DNA from: Lota lota
Lineage: Eukaryota > Chordata > Actinopteri > Gadiformes > Lotidae
DNA length: 64,000 nucleotides
Assembly (NCBI GenBank): GCA_026745465.1
Contig: JACYXH010000476.1
Span: 365,001-429,000 of the forward strand
Reading direction: 5' to 3'
The notes below the pieces were generated by a model, which was not told the origin of the DNA, did not search any database, and saw only the letters and a program-made list of their open reading frames with translations. Both the position numbers and the translations under genes were made by a program. Shown piece after piece: positions 1-48,010 of the stretch (position 1 is its first letter; every line of letters begins with the position of its first letter).

Positions 1-44
1 ATATAACCAGGGACCATTGTACCATTTTCTTTTGTCCTAACTAA

Positions 45-260
45 TTGTGTGTGTGTGTTTCTGTGTGTGTGCGTGTGTGTCTATTTCTGTGTGTGCGTGT
101 GCATGTGTGTCTATTTCTGTGTGTGTGTGTGTGTATCTGTATTTCTGTGTGTGCATGTGTGTGTCTGTATTTCTGTGTGTGTGTGCGCATGTGTGTCTGG
201 ATTTCTGTGTGTGCGTGCGCATGTGTCTGTCTGTATTTCTGTGTGTGTGTGTGTGTGTGT
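45..260. repeat. Imperfect (GT)n tract upstream of first ehmt2 exon in window
   Basis: GT-rich degenerate array with interspersed CTATTTCTGTGTG units, ending in CTGTTCCAG, the 3' splice site of the exon at 270. Open frames translated through it are repeat artefacts. Confidence 0.9.
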
Positions 261-269
261 CTGTTCCAG

Positions 270-7442
<7,173 letters not shown>

Positions 7443-7924
7443 GCTCCATTCAGCCGAGGCCCGCCGTGACCTCGCGGTCATCTCTTGTGATTATGTTCAG
7501 TGATGTGGAGACCAGGAATGAAATCCAAACCCAGGGATTCCCTTTTTTATCAAAATCACAATTTGGTCTTTTATGTATGGTTTTAGTTAGTTTTTTTTAT
7601 ATTGAAATACAAAGTCGGCCTTTTCATTTTAAATTCTGCAACGTATTCTAGCAGCTCGCTAGCCTACTTTTAGCGGTTACCATGGTCTTTGGTTTTATCT
7701 TTCTTCTGCCAGGGTTCAGTGTTTAAGGGAGGCTACTGTCTGCTATGCAGTGGCTGTGTGTTGTAAAGTTACTTATTATTGGCAATGGGAGATCCAATTT
7801 GAGCACTATAGACATCTTTAAAAGAAGTGAGAAACGTCTGTAGGTCTACCAACCTGTAGATAGAATCGTTTCAGTTTTATACCCTTTTTATACGTAGGCT
7901 ATTGCTTCTTTATGACATGGAGGA

Positions 7925-7930
7925 AATAAA
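7925..7930 (+). terminator. Poly(A) signal of ehmt2
   Basis: AATAAA about 480 nt after the ehmt2 stop codon, followed by a T-rich stretch. It gives a reasonable 3' UTR and is the best candidate end of the ehmt2 mRNA. Confidence 0.6.
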
Positions 7931-8480
7931 TTTGTGAATCCATCTGGTTTTTTTTGTCCGCTTTTATTGTATAATACGAGATGAAGGAAGTAAGGTACGT
8001 TACTAGTGTACTGGTTTGATAATGAAAAACACATTTCGTTTTTTCGTTGGTGGAAAAAACGGATAAAATAAATGTAACACAATTATACCTATTTTGTACT
8101 AGTGAACTAACTATTGAAATAACAGCAATTTAAAAAATAACGGTGATTAATAAATACAAAATAAATATCGAATCCAGCACCCATCGACGGCTTCATTGCG
8201 ACAAACCACCGGGGGCGTGGCGGATGCTCGCGAGCAGTGCACACAACAGGTGCGTATCCTCCCAACAGGTGCGCCCGTGACGTCACGTTCGGGAGGCAAG
8301 CGCGTGGAGGATAAAGATTTCCCAAAAGTTGTTCTCCGCGGCGGTCATCCCCGGTTCGGAGTGTGTTCGTGTTTCGGCAGAAAACGTTTCTTAGAACATT
8401 TCGGTTTTTTCTTTTTTTTAAAGCCGCGTTTGGACTTGTGAAGAGCGTAAAGCACGGCCAGGTGATTAAGGAGGCCAAAC
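7931..8480 (+). promoter_or_regulatory. ehmt2-slc44a4 intergenic region and slc44a4 5' leader
   Basis: About 550 bp separate the ehmt2 poly(A) signal from the slc44a4 ATG. The left part is AT-rich with nothing recognised. The right part (about 8180-8480) is richer in CpG (for example GGGGGCGTGGCGGATGCTCG) and most likely holds the slc44a4 core promoter and 5' UTR. No clear TATA box was seen; the assignment rests on position and composition. Confidence 0.4.
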
Positions 8481-27805
<19,325 letters not shown>

Positions 27806-28047
27806 AGAGCCGATGTGGGCCCCCCCCGCCCCCGTACGCAGGGGCGAAACCCGGCGGCGCGGCGTCCTTTACGGCACGTTACCGTGGCAATGCTCCCAGT
27901 GCTCGTACCGCGTTTACTCACTTTTTTTTAAATTGCCGTTTCTGCACTTTTTAATGAATACTGATCGGGGAGAAGAGATTTTTATGGTGTGTCTGAGGCA
28001 TGACTGAATGCATCTATGACCACGGGGACGAATGGGATTTTGCACTT

Positions 28048-28194
<147 letters not shown>

Positions 28195-28570
28195 TTCAAA
28201 GGAACATGAATGATTATATTGTAGGGGGGCAAAATGAAATATTTGCAATATTAAGTTACAAGAAAATATATTTTTAAGGACATTGTTTTTTTTTTAAGGA
28301 TGTACATTGCATCCTGTATTTAAAGCATTTCAGGGTACGATGCCCTCTTAATGGAAACATTTCCAGGTTTGGTACTATGACCACAAAACCAATAAGGAGA
28401 ACGATTTCATTTCTAAGTCTGACAATGTGATTAATTATAATATATACTACTTAAAAAATATGTGAATTGTTGTAAGACAGCGCTTAAATATTTATGTGAA
28501 ACGGAAAATCATACTTAGATTTTATTTTGATTGCCTTTCAAGTTCTTACATTTTAAATGAGACCATTTTT

Positions 28571-28619
28571 AATAAATCCTTTGTTGTAGATGTTTATTTG
28601 AACTTTGAATTTGAATAAA
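28571..28619 (+). terminator. Two poly(A) signals of slc44a4
   Basis: AATAAA at 28571-28576 and again at 28614-28619, about 770-810 nt after the stop codon, the second followed by a T/GT-rich region. Confidence 0.6.
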
Positions 28620-29084
28620 TGTGTAAATAGATTCCTTTAAGTCATCTTTGTGTGGCTGTCATTTGATTTAAATCCTATGTTTGCCTATTTACTACGTCCA
28701 GTAAAAGTCCTGCTATGAATGGTTGAACACCAGGAGATCTGCTATTAATTAATACATAGAACCTAACTATCTGCTCCAGTAAAAATGAACTGCACCGCAG
28801 ACTGCTCTCACCAGATTCAATTATTAGAATTTGAATATTCTACAGGATTCTAGACAATCTCATATCTCGATGGCTTTTTTGTATGATCTTTTTTTTTGAT
28901 CAGGTCAAAATACATCTGGTGATATGCTGCTCTTAGAAGGGAGCAAGGCAGCGAGTGTAATCTGGATTCTAGGAGAAGACGTTACACATGATATATATCT
29001 AGTGTATTAATGTGTACAGCGGGACAGTGGTCAAAGTGAGCCCAATGAAGACGACAGACGGAAGGTAAAGTATTAAACATCGAC

Positions 29085-29090
29085 TTTATT
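29085..29090 (-). terminator. Candidate poly(A) signal of rnf5
   Basis: TTTATT on the plus strand, AATAAA on the minus strand. It would give rnf5 a 3' UTR of about 2.4 kb ending about 470 bp from the slc44a4 poly(A) signals, in a convergent arrangement. No nearer signal looked better, but support is positional only. Confidence 0.35.
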
Positions 29091-31068
29091 CACACTCTGG
29101 GAACACGTCTCCACACATCTCTCCCAGAACATTTGGTTTCGCACAACGACTCAATATGTAGACGACACCAAGGGACTCCCTGGACTCCCTCCGCGTCTCC
29201 AAAGCTGGAGAATACAAATGTATAGCTTGAGCAGACAGTGATTTACACCAAGAAAAAAAGAAAAAAACCTGGTACCTCAAGTCTAACCCACCCCCCCCCC
29301 CCCCCACCACCCCCGTTACAGGCCTGACCTTTGACCTTGCCCACAGAGTAACCTGTCACCTGGTGAGCCACAGAGAACGCTGCTGTCTGCCATCCGTATT
29401 GACGCCATAACATTATCTTTCTAGTCAACAACGGCCCTCGAGCTCGGGACTCCGGGGTCTCCGTAGTTTTCTTGGGGGAACCGGGGGTCTTTCAAGGCGG
29501 TCCGATCGTCCATCCCAGTTTGAAGGTTCAACCCGTCCGCGTTTGAACGAGTTCGACCGACACGACGGAGGCTGCATCTCACGACGTGAAGGCATCCAAA
29601 ACGTTCACTTGAGTTCATCACGAGTCCGTGTTGGGTCACGTGTTTGTTACGCGGAAAGACTTTTCAATGTTTAAACATCGCCGGGTAACGGGGATTCAAC
29701 ACTCTGTAGAAGCAGAGCATAAGTGAAACCTGCCATTGCGTATCGCTATCTTTTTAAAAGCCAACTGCATAGCACATCATCTATTTCTTTTCTACCTCTC
29801 CCAAGGCAATTGTTCATTTAGACACGTAAAAAATACCATTTACACATACATATACATATATATATATATATATATGTCAGGAAATCAGGAAAAACACGTT
29901 ACACATTCACCTTGCGGCCATATTGGTGAGTTGGGTGGGGAAACCTAGAACCATTGGGGAAACCATGACAACGCAATTTGTTAATTTCAGTTCAGCATTC
30001 CATTTCCCCACCCAGGTAGCATTTAGAATGCATTTCCATCGAGTTGTCATGGTAGCCCTAAAGATTCTAGAAGGTTTTCCCACCCACTCAACTAGCCAAT
30101 ATGGCCGCCATGAGATGGTCTATGGCGATAGAACTGCTCTAAGCGTGTCTCTATATCCCAGAACACAGAGTTCACTGCCCTGCGTCTTAGTCGCCTTGCG
30201 TACACTCCCAGTTCTGTTCATGCTTCAACTGCTACTCCAACTTTTTTATGGTTCCCAAAACATCGACTTATTCATCTGTTGTAAGCAGTCGATGCACAAA
30301 TAGGCCTAATGGCAGCAAAATAAACTTCCAGTGCCGCTCCGAGATTCTGCGCTTCGGTGTTTAGATTCCGATGACCACTTGTTCCAATTACGCCAAATCA
30401 AAGCTCCTCCCACGCGATGACACTGACAGGCCCGTCTGGCGACGACTTCACAGTGCGATGGCAGTTATTCTCGTTAAGACAAACGTAGGTATAAAAGGTG
30501 TGTCTGTTCGTAGGCCCACTGCGCTTGGGTCAGTGTTGACGTTTTAACCACTGGATTCACAATAAAAGAACTCCTAAGAAACCTGGACAACCCTTTGACC
30601 TCAAGTCAAAAAACGATTTCAGTGATTTTCCCGTTCTGATCTCTTTGGAACAAACAAAACAAAAGAGGTTGCCATAGCAACAACTACATATTAGCATTAT
30701 CTGAATGAGTCAACTGGTCTCATTCAACTAACACTAACGTGTTAACTTAACCACTGATTCATTGCTATTTAAAGGAATCAACATTCGTAGGAAACGCTTT
30801 CAAACAGTCTCTTCAAACAGAAGGCTTTTTTTTTACAAAGAAAACAGACAAACCAAAATGTGGTCAGGCGAGCCCTCGTTCTGCAGGGCACCTCGCGTGT
30901 AGCTCTAGCGCGCCTCAAACCCCACGGCCAAAGAAAAGACACCCGCGTGTGTCTTGTGTCTCTATTATGTCATATCTTGTTATGATGTAATACTGCCCTA
31001 TGCCGCTGACCGGCCATGACCCCATGACCTCCGAACCAGCAGCCACCCGTCACCGCCCTACGACTGCA

Positions 31069-31148
<80 letters not shown>

Positions 31149-31444
31149 CGACGTTGAAGAGGAAGGAGCAACAGTAGAGGAAGGACACAATATACCAGAA
31201 TCACACCATGTTGCAGATCTACACACAATTCTAGACTCGCACCACATTCACAATCTGTTCCCTATTCACAACCCATTCCAGACCCTCACACGTTTCAAGG
31301 GATACACCTTTTGTCGCTTGATTCAATGGCAGATCTCATAAGCAATAAACATGGGAAGTGGGGGGCTGAAGTCTTCTAAGGAGTAGGAACAGTTCTTGGG
31401 GAGGTCGTTTTTCTTGGAAGAAAAACGTAAAAAATCATTTTGTG

Positions 31445-31476
<32 letters not shown>

Positions 31477-31525
31477 TGTGTGTGTGTGTGCGTGCTCCTT
31501 GAATTCCCCTCTGTGCATCCGTCCG
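29091..31525 (-). other. Probable rnf5 3' UTR or intergenic sequence
   Basis: No coding exon was recognised. It contains a poly-C run near 29291, a short TA repeat at about 29855-29876, a (GT)n at 31071-31146 and a GTGC-type tract at 31441-31495. It may be 3' UTR of rnf5 if the signal at 29085 is used. Confidence 0.4.
31071..31146. repeat. (GT)n microsatellite
   Basis: About 38 GT units downstream of rnf5. Confidence 0.95.
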
Positions 31526-36989
<5,464 letters not shown>

Positions 36990-37170
36990 TTCTGTGTACT
37001 GGAATCGTAATAAGCCCACTGCTACTCGCAATACATCCGAGCTGAGCTGTGAGGAGGACTTGGCTGTCACGGTGCCTGTCACTGGTACCTGCGCATTTCC
37101 GTTTCCGGAGAAAACACGACGCCGAGGGGCGGGACCCGTGGGCGGGACCATGGGTAGTATGCTCCCGCAA
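36990..37170 (-). promoter_or_regulatory. Probable rnf5 promoter and 5' UTR
   Basis: CpG-rich sequence directly upstream of the rnf5 ATG on the minus strand, continuous with the GC-rich exon 1 (36781-36989). No TATA box was seen, as expected for a housekeeping gene. Assigned from composition and position. Confidence 0.4.
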
Positions 37171-40490
<3,320 letters not shown>

Positions 40491-40873
40491 GTTACACAGC
40501 CCGCTCGCATGGAGGACCAAAGCATCAAACCCCCTCGCGTCCATTTTGTGAAAGTGCCTTAAAACTCAACCCTCTATTCAGGCAGCTAACCCGACCAGAA
40601 CCCATGACCGTGAACGCCGGCCCACGCCTCGTCCTCTGGAAAACCGACCAATCGGACATTCAGTACATCAGATATCAATTTGTCTTAAACATTGGGGGGT
40701 GACTGTTGTCTGTCTTTCAGAGCCCAGGGGGATCCATTCAGCGGATTCGCCCTGACCTTGATATCTGGCTCTAATGGCAGGACATTTCTCTTAGATGTCC
40801 TGCCTGCCTTCCTTCTTTTGGGCACCAGTCTTGCGGATCCTTGCCTATTGAATCTCGCTAACTTGGTTGTATT
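40491..40873 (+). promoter_or_regulatory. Putative 5' UTR exon(s) of the GCNT gene
   Basis: CTTGTCTTTCAG|GTTACAC at 40490 and CTGTCTTTCAG|AGCCC near 40721 look like 3' splice sites leading towards the GCNT ATG. A short upstream ORF of 17 codons (MEDQSIKPPRVHFVKVP) begins at 40510. Support is splice-motif appearance only. Confidence 0.3.
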
Positions 40874-43354
40874 ATGTGGGCTGTGGACATGGGCCACTCA
40901 TGGAAACTCCTGCGAAGAATACTTTATGTTGCCATAATGATGACTTTATGGTTTATCTATACAACGAAGAAGCAAGAAAAATGGTGGCTCCCTAAACAGT
41001 TAATAAACCACCAAAACAGTCACACAAAAAGCCGGCTGGAGGCCCCGAGGGCCACATGGGAAGGTGAGGACGCCCTGAACTGCACGGGCGTCCTGCAGGG
41101 AGACCCAGGCAGCCTGAAGAAGGCCCGGTGGCTGGCCCAGAACAGGGACTACAGAAGGAAAGTCAAGCTCACCGATGAATACTACATAAACGCCACTCAG
41201 GACTGCAGGTGAGACTGTGTACTCCAGTGTTGGGCTCCATTGTCTTCCCTCCCCCCATAGACATCAGTACGGCACGGGTTCTAAACAATTCATTGCAAAA
41301 AGAAAAAATCAATTTTGATACACTCGCGTCCAAAGAAACCTCTCAAAGTCCACCTCTCATCAACTATTTCCTCGGAATCCCCCCATTTCCCCAAAACAAA
41401 TGAATCCTTTTAAAGCCTTCCCAACTTCCAGGTTCTGTTTCCTTAAAGAGACAGCACTCTACAGCCGTATTCTAGTGCAAAACCCCCAATGTTGCATCTA
41501 TGGAGCCTCTAGCAGCAGGTCTATCAAAATCAATGTTTCTGATGTGATAATCCTCAGTATTCTTGTGTTCAACTAGGCCAAAAGTTCCTCCACAAGTGCG
41601 TCGCCAATCTGGGAACACCTTCATATCCTGAATTCATCAATAGTGTCGTCTTATCGACCAGACACGTTTATCCAAACCTTGACTTACAAGACAGCTGCAC
41701 TGCTGGATGGTGTTAATTTATCAAATGAAATGATTATTAATTGAGTGGAAATGAATTCAACAGAAACTTTAGGTTAACGAGGGGTTACGCCACCTGGGCT
41801 TTCCAGGAAGAGGTGGACTTCCCCCTGTCATACTCTATCGTCACCCACCATAAGGTCTCTACTCTTCTACTAGTGATTCTATTCTTCCCTGTCTGGCAGA
41901 ACACAACATAACATTCACAACATGCATAGAGAAATCCTTGATATGCAGTAATCATTCAAACAATTTCGCCGTATTGACATAAATACAATTCTATTCACTC
42001 TTCTCATATTTTGTGTGTGTGTGTGTATGTGTATATATATAATGTATTTTCAGTATTTATCTATTGTAATTTTTGCCTCTTACCTTTTCATCTCTTCTAC
42101 TCTATTACTGTCCTGTACTTTTCTTCCTCACAGTCAGATGGCTAGACGTCATGGTGTGTAATACTATCACAAACTATTGCGTTCGTCGTGAGCGTAACCA
42201 CGGCCACGCCCCCCCCCCCCCCATGTGTCCAGGTCCAGAACTTCGAGCGGCTCCTGCGAGCCGTCTACGCGCCCCAGAACGTGTACTGCGTCCACGTCGA
42301 CGCAAAGGCCAAAGCCAGCGTGGCGGTGGCCGTCGCCCGCATCGCCTCCTGTTTCCCCAACGTCTTCCTGGTCAGTCGCCCCGTGGCCGTGCTCTACGCC
42401 GGCTGGACGCGGGTGCAGGCGGACATCAACTGCATGGCGGACCTGCTGAACGTCAGCACGGCGTGGCGGTACTTCATCAACCTCTGTGGGCAGGACTTCC
42501 CCCTGAAGACCAACCTGGAGACGGTGCGGCGCCTGCGGGCCCTGGAGGGGGCCAACGACATGAACTCCGTCCACATCCCCGAGCACAAGAACTGGAGGGT
42601 GGCGTCCGTTTGGGCCACGGTGAACGGTCGATTCCAGGTGAGCGCGTTGCGGGGAATGAACGGAGGGATGTGACAGTAATGGGCACCGCGGCTCGGTGAG
42701 CCGTGCACTACAGGGAACGTGTTACGGTGACGACGTCAAACTCCACCGGAGAAGGCTTTTGTTGTTCTCGTTGCACGCCACGAGACGTCCTCGATGCCGT
42801 GTCTCTCAGATAACTTTGCGCATTTTTACCAACCCCCCCCCCCCCCCCCCCCTTCCCTTCCTCTCAAGTCAACGGGGAAAGCCAAATCGCCGGCACCCGT
42901 TGGTCTGCCGTTGATGGCGGGCAGCGCCTACTTCGTCGCCTGCCGGGGCTACGTCCACAGCGTGCTGACGGACAGCCGCGTCCAGGAACTGATCGAGTGG
43001 TGCAAAGACATCTACAGCCCGGACGAGGTCCTCTGGGCCACCGTCCAACGGATGCCCGGCATCCCGGGTTCCAGGTCGGCCAACGCCAAGCTCGACGTGC
43101 TGCCAAAGGACGCGGTCGTGCGGCTGGTGCTGTGGGTCGACACCTTCGAGTGTCACGGCCACTTTGTGCGGGAGGTGTGCGTGTTCGGCGTCGCAGACCT
43201 GCCGTGGGTCGTGGGCCACCATCACCTGTTCGCGAACAAGTTTGACGTGGACTCGGATTCGGTCGCCGTCTACTGTCTGGAGGAGTACCTGCGGGAGAAG
43301 AGGCTGGCGGAGATGGCGAGTGAAGGGAAAACATCGCTTCCCATACCCTTATGA
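40874..43354 (+). CDS. Beta-1,6-N-acetylglucosaminyltransferase, core-2 GCNT family (GCNT3/4-like)
   Basis: Golgi type II membrane enzyme of glycosyltransferase family 14, adding GlcNAc in beta-1,6 linkage to O-glycan cores (family knowledge). Exons 40874-41208, 41773-41854, 42233-42637, 42869-43354; 1308 nt, 435 aa, close to human GCNT3 (438). ATG at 40874; a second in-frame ATG at 40889 (GACATGG) is equally credible. Signal anchor RRILYVAIMMTLWFIYTT; stem LNCTGVLQGD with N-glycosylation site; domain NFERLLRAVYAPQNVYCVHV, NVFLVSRPVAVLYAGWTRVQ, ADINCMADLL, YFINLCGQDFPLKTNLETV, YSPDEVLWATVQRMPGIPGS (catalytic Glu in SPDE), HHLFANKFDVD. Odd: the stretch before REVCVFGVADLPW is about 14 residues shorter than in human GCNT3, and the coding part has three introns. 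GCNT3 versus GCNT4 was not settled. Confidence 0.9.
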
Positions 43355-46225
43355 AGGCCTTGACAACCAATAAGTGTCCTTTTTGTTGTTCAGAATCGGG
43401 CTAGCTAATTATGGTGCCTGTAGTGGTCCGTATTTTATTGGTTCTATTGGCTTGTACATTTTATTTTATTAATGGCTATAATTGACTAGGCCTCCTACCG
43501 ATTGCCGGTTTTGGCCTACATATGTTGTAGACCGTGGCCATCCCAGTGAAACTGAAAGTCCACGAGCCTATCCTGTAGTATCCTCAAGTGAGTGACCTTA
43601 AAAGTGTTTTCTTGTTACAAGTTGTTGTTTTTTTGATTGAAGATCAAAGTAAAAGGAGGAGTGGTGCGATCGGTTTACCTGCACACCGAGCCAAACGATG
43701 CTAAATAACGTCTTTTTATTTTTCAGAACAATACTGGTCTCGCAATGTCAGCTTCTGCTTCTCTCTCTGCAGGTCATTCTGGCCTCGAGCCCGTTGCAAG
43801 CCTCTCCCGAAAACACAAATACTAAGTCATGAAAGAATTGAAAGGTAAATTACAAGAAACAACAGATACTAGTATCCTCAACTGGTGTCCTCATATGGAC
43901 CACAATGTACTCAGCTAAGATGAACTGAGTACAGTGGACAAATACTGAGATGTGAAATAGATAAATTTTGAGTCAATCATGTTACGTCTGTGCTACGGCA
44001 GTTTGACTACAGTTTGCTAACGTTTCTGGTCATGGCTCACAGATAATCGCCAACGTGTTTAGCTTCGTAGGTGGTTTCTGTTCTTAATAGTTGATTTATT
44101 TGTCTATCTAGCAACAAATGTGATTAAAGAAAACTATTTTGCAAAGAATATTCTCAGCTCTTTTTGATCACTTGGTCTCCTACTGTAATTTGTTGAACCG
44201 TCAGTAAACCTAACTTTTCTCTAATTGTTTGTGCATATTGAGTTTAAAAGTGTATTCCTTATAGTAAAACGATTAATATTTTATTAAAAGAACAGTGCAT
44301 GTTGAATATCTAAAGACATCCGGACCTTCAGAAGAGTTTCTGCCACCCACTGACAAGGCTAGTGGTACTGTATAAATTGGCAAATCTTTCTTGTTTGCAT
44401 TTGGCTGTATCTGCAGAGAACCATCACCAGCCAGATTATGAAAGTATCCAATCGAAGAAAAAAAGGACCCCTCCCTTCAGGCCTCCGTCCAAAGCCACTC
44501 CCCCAAAACACATGACTAGCTCGCTAGCTTTAGCTTTTGGTCTGCCGGCTTTGCCTGGTGGAAGACTCTGGTCATGCGCAATGCTGCACGGGCAGAGTAG
44601 GCGGGGTCTTTTCAGAGCATTTGGTTGGTTGATTGCTGTCGGAAGATTAAGAGAACTTTTACACAAATGGCAAAAAAATGCTTCTATAATAAATTACCCA
44701 CCCTAGCTTTAAAAAATAGCTAGATTTCGGACTTTGCAATTTGTTTAGCAGACACTTTTACACAAAGCGACTTTACAGGTGAGACTGAGCACAATCACAA
44801 TACAATCAACATGGAGTAAAAAAACCTTTGTTGGACCTAGTTTGTTCAAATCAACTGGGCGGGGTAGCCATAGCATATCAGCTTTATTGGTTAAATTAGT
44901 GGTAGTGTATAGTCAAGCACTAAGCCTGTTGTGTGATCCAAGAGTTTTTTTTATTTTTTATGATAGGACTATAAGGACTATACTGTTTCCTCCTACGATG
45001 GATCTCTGGTTAACAATCTCCCGAGTTAGAGGCTAGACCCAAGCGAGCAATTTACTGGTAATAATGAGCATATGTTTATGTGAAAGGAAGGGAGAGATCT
45101 GGTAGTCTAGTTGTCTCTTCTGAACTGAACAGATCTAGATTGACTTTGTGTTGGTCGTTTAGGGGGACGCATACAAGGGTCCGACGCCCCGTTGCGTGGC
45201 TGGATAAGAAAATCCCGCTTATTTTTGTTATTTATGTCCAGATCTTCTTATTAGTCAAAATTACATTTATAGTTATATTCCTAGTCAAAATCACATTGAG
45301 AAGTTACATTCCAATGGGTAAACTTGAATTGCCAAACCAAGGTTGAATAGTAAGAGGAAGTAACCATTCCTGTTTGGTCCCAGGGACCATACAAATGCCG
45401 TCGGGTCACCAGCCTCCTGTTACCATGAAGTGAAGAGAAGCTACGGTTCATGCTTTTCAGGGTAACCATGGATGAGGCCATAAGAAAGTAATGAGCTTTA
45501 TTGAGAGCTGGAAGATGTAGCCTATCTAACATACATAGTAAAAACGAAGGTTTCAGCAGGACCTGTTCCGTCCACTGGACCGTTAACCCAGGAAAATGTA
45601 AAAGACAATGAGTACTGTTATACTGTAATATTTCGGAATAACAGACCTAACCCAACCGCCGACTCTAACAGACTATTTAGTATTAGTGGAAGCACAAGAA
45701 ACCCTGGAATGAATAGGTGTAAGAGTTTTTTTTAACTAAGTAAAATACTTTAAGCCTGTATTATTCCTCGAAACTTTAATTTGAAAAACAATTTATCTCC
45801 AATTTTCCCATTGCGCTTGAATGCAACTTGGGGTCCGGTGTTGTGTGTACAGTCCGACTGGGAAAGCATCGTTCTAAACAATTCAATATCTGAACCGCGA
45901 ACCTGAAATATTAACGAATACCACAGATATATAGCGGGATATTTCATTATATGAATTAACGTTTTCTCCAAGATATGTTGACGTTAGTAAAGGACACAAT
46001 ACGATGGGGACAAGTAGTCGGAACGTCCCTCGTAATATCACGTTCCACCGGACTCTTTTAGCCAACGCACTGTGAGCATGTTTTCAGCTCCATGCTCAAC
46101 TACGTAGACAATCTGTGTTTACAGTTGTTTTTTAATTACCAGAAAAAAACATTTTTTTTTTTTGTGGGTTAAGCACAGTAAATAGAGGCTCATATAACAC
46201 CTTCAGATGGTAACAGGCTGTCATC
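43355..46225. other. GCNT-utp23 intergenic region
   Basis: About 2.9 kb, AT-rich, with no coding exon recognised. A fragment of the fish SINE tail (TTTAGCAGACACTTTTACAC) lies at 44746-44790. The utp23 promoter is presumably in the last few hundred bases; no TATA or strong CpG signal was seen. Confidence 0.4.
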
Positions 46226-46870
46226 ATGAAGCTCAAACGGCAGAAACAAGCCAAGAAAACCATAAGCTTCTACAAATACAACTTCAGCTTTAGGGAGCCT
46301 TTCCAAGTTCTCATCGATGGGACCTTCTGCCAAGCAGCTCTGAAGAACAAGATTCAGATTAAAGAGCAAATCCCCAAATACTTAATGGGCGAGGTTCAGC
46401 TCTGCACGACAAAGTAGGTGTTTAATGTAATGTAATGTAATTGACAAATGTCATTTAAATGAATGGTGCGAAAACACTATGCATTTATGTATATGTGTTG
46501 TACTCTATTTGTGACCAAAACGTTCCCTCCGGATGAATAAAGTAGGCTACTCTGAATGTAACGCGCTCCCTTTCTATCTTTGTTTTGTGGCCCAGTTGTG
46601 CGCTGAAGGAACTCGAGAGTCTTGGTAAAGAGCTGTACGGCGCTAAAGTGATCCTGCAGCGCTTTCAGATACGCAGCTGCAAACACTTCAAGAGCCCCGT
46701 CCCTGCCTCCGAGTGTCTGCTGTCCATGCTGGAGGAGACCAACCCCCACCACTACTTTGTGGCCACACAGGTAGTCCCCTAACTCAACCTTTGGCACGCT
46801 TGTCAAATAAAATCGTACGTCGTATTGCTTGTTATTCGTCCTAATTTCACCTCATAATGGAGCGGAAAAC

Positions 46871-46914
<44 letters not shown>

Positions 46915-47345
46915 GCCTGCCTGTCTGTCAGGACTTTGGGGTGACTGAGGAGGTGAAGCGTCTCCCCGGGGTGCCTCTGATCTACATCGTGGTGAACACC
47001 ATGGTGCTGGAGAAGCCGTCGGCTGCGTCGCTGGGGCGCGTGGCGGCTGTGCAGGCGGGGGAGCTGGTCACCCCCGCCCAGCAGCAGAGCATCAGTAGCC
47101 TGAAAGAGCATCAGGGGATTGGCCAGGGCCAGGAGGAGAGGCGGGGCCGCAAGAGGAAGAGGAAGCGTAGCAACCCCAACCCCCTCAGCTGCCTGAAGAA
47201 GAAGAAACGGAAGGCCCCGCCCACCAACGGGTCTTCGGCGGCCAATCAGGGCGAGGGAGAGGGGAAGAAGGGGAGGAGCCGGAGTAAGAAACGCAAGATG
47301 GAGGGCGGGCAAAGTGGACCCGGGGGTCCAGCTGGGAGCCAATAG
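46226..47345 (+). CDS. utp23: rRNA-processing protein UTP23 homologue
   Basis: Nucleolar small-subunit processome factor with a degenerate PIN domain, needed for early 18S rRNA processing and snR30/U17 release (family knowledge). Exons 46226-46413, 46596-46770, 46932-47345; 777 nt, 258 aa. Shows MKLKRQKQAKKTISFYKYNF, EPFQVLIDGTFCQAALKNKI, YLMGEVQLCTT, CALKELESLGKELYGAKVIL and ECLLSMLEETNPHHYFVATQ, matching human UTP23 closely, including the zinc-binding Cys/His set. Then GVPLIYIVVNTMVLEKPS and a lysine/arginine-rich tail with LSCLKKKKRKAP. The intron before exon 3 holds a (CTGT)n tract at 46873-46928 that reaches the acceptor CTGTCAG. Confidence 0.95.
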
Positions 47346-47575
47346 GATCGCAGTATTTAAGCCGCGTAATTTGTAAATAATATGAACTTTTTTAAGACGC
47401 TGACGAAGTTGACCGAGACATATTTGAAAGTATGTTGATTACAAAATGTTTGGATTATGGATTGGAAAATGTTGGTTAAGATAAAGAATTAAACTGTGCT
47501 TTCACCTTTGGTTCAAATGGTATGTTCAAAACATAAATGGCACCCATGAATTGTACAATTATACATCTACTCCAC

Positions 47576-47581
47576 AATAAA
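47576..47581 (+). terminator. Candidate poly(A) signal of utp23
   Basis: AATAAA about 230 nt after the utp23 stop codon, just before a long pyrimidine-rich region. Confidence 0.5.
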
Positions 47582-47599
47582 TGTAAAGCTCAAATGTCA

Positions 47600-48010
47600 A
47601 ATTCTCCACTCTCCATTTTAACTCTCCCTCTACTGCTCTGTTTCTCTCTTCCTCCCTTTCACCCTCCTTTGCCCCTCTTGCTTACATTACCTCCCTTGCT
47701 CTCTCCATTTCTCTCTCATCTCTCGCTCTATCTGCTTCTCACTTCCTTACTCCTCGTTCCATTGCATCCCCTCTCTTGCTCTCCTTTTCATCTCTTTTCT
47801 TCCACGCTCCCTTTTCTTTAACTGCCTCTACCCCTCTTGCGTTCTCTCTCTTCCCCCCACTCAATTTCTCTAGCTGCTCCCCAACTATCTCCCTTCCTTT
47901 CTTTACCTCTCTTTCTCTCTCGCTTACTTTCTCCCTCTTGCTTCTCGCCTCTCTGGCATTACCTCCCTTGCTCTCGCTCTCCCCCCCCCCTCCATTTACA
48001 CATGTTCTCT
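47600..48010. repeat. Pyrimidine-rich low-complexity region
   Basis: CTCTCCCTC and CTTCCTTTC-type sequence for some 400 bp on the plus strand downstream of utp23. Long open frames rich in Ser, Leu and Pro here are compositional. Confidence 0.8.
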
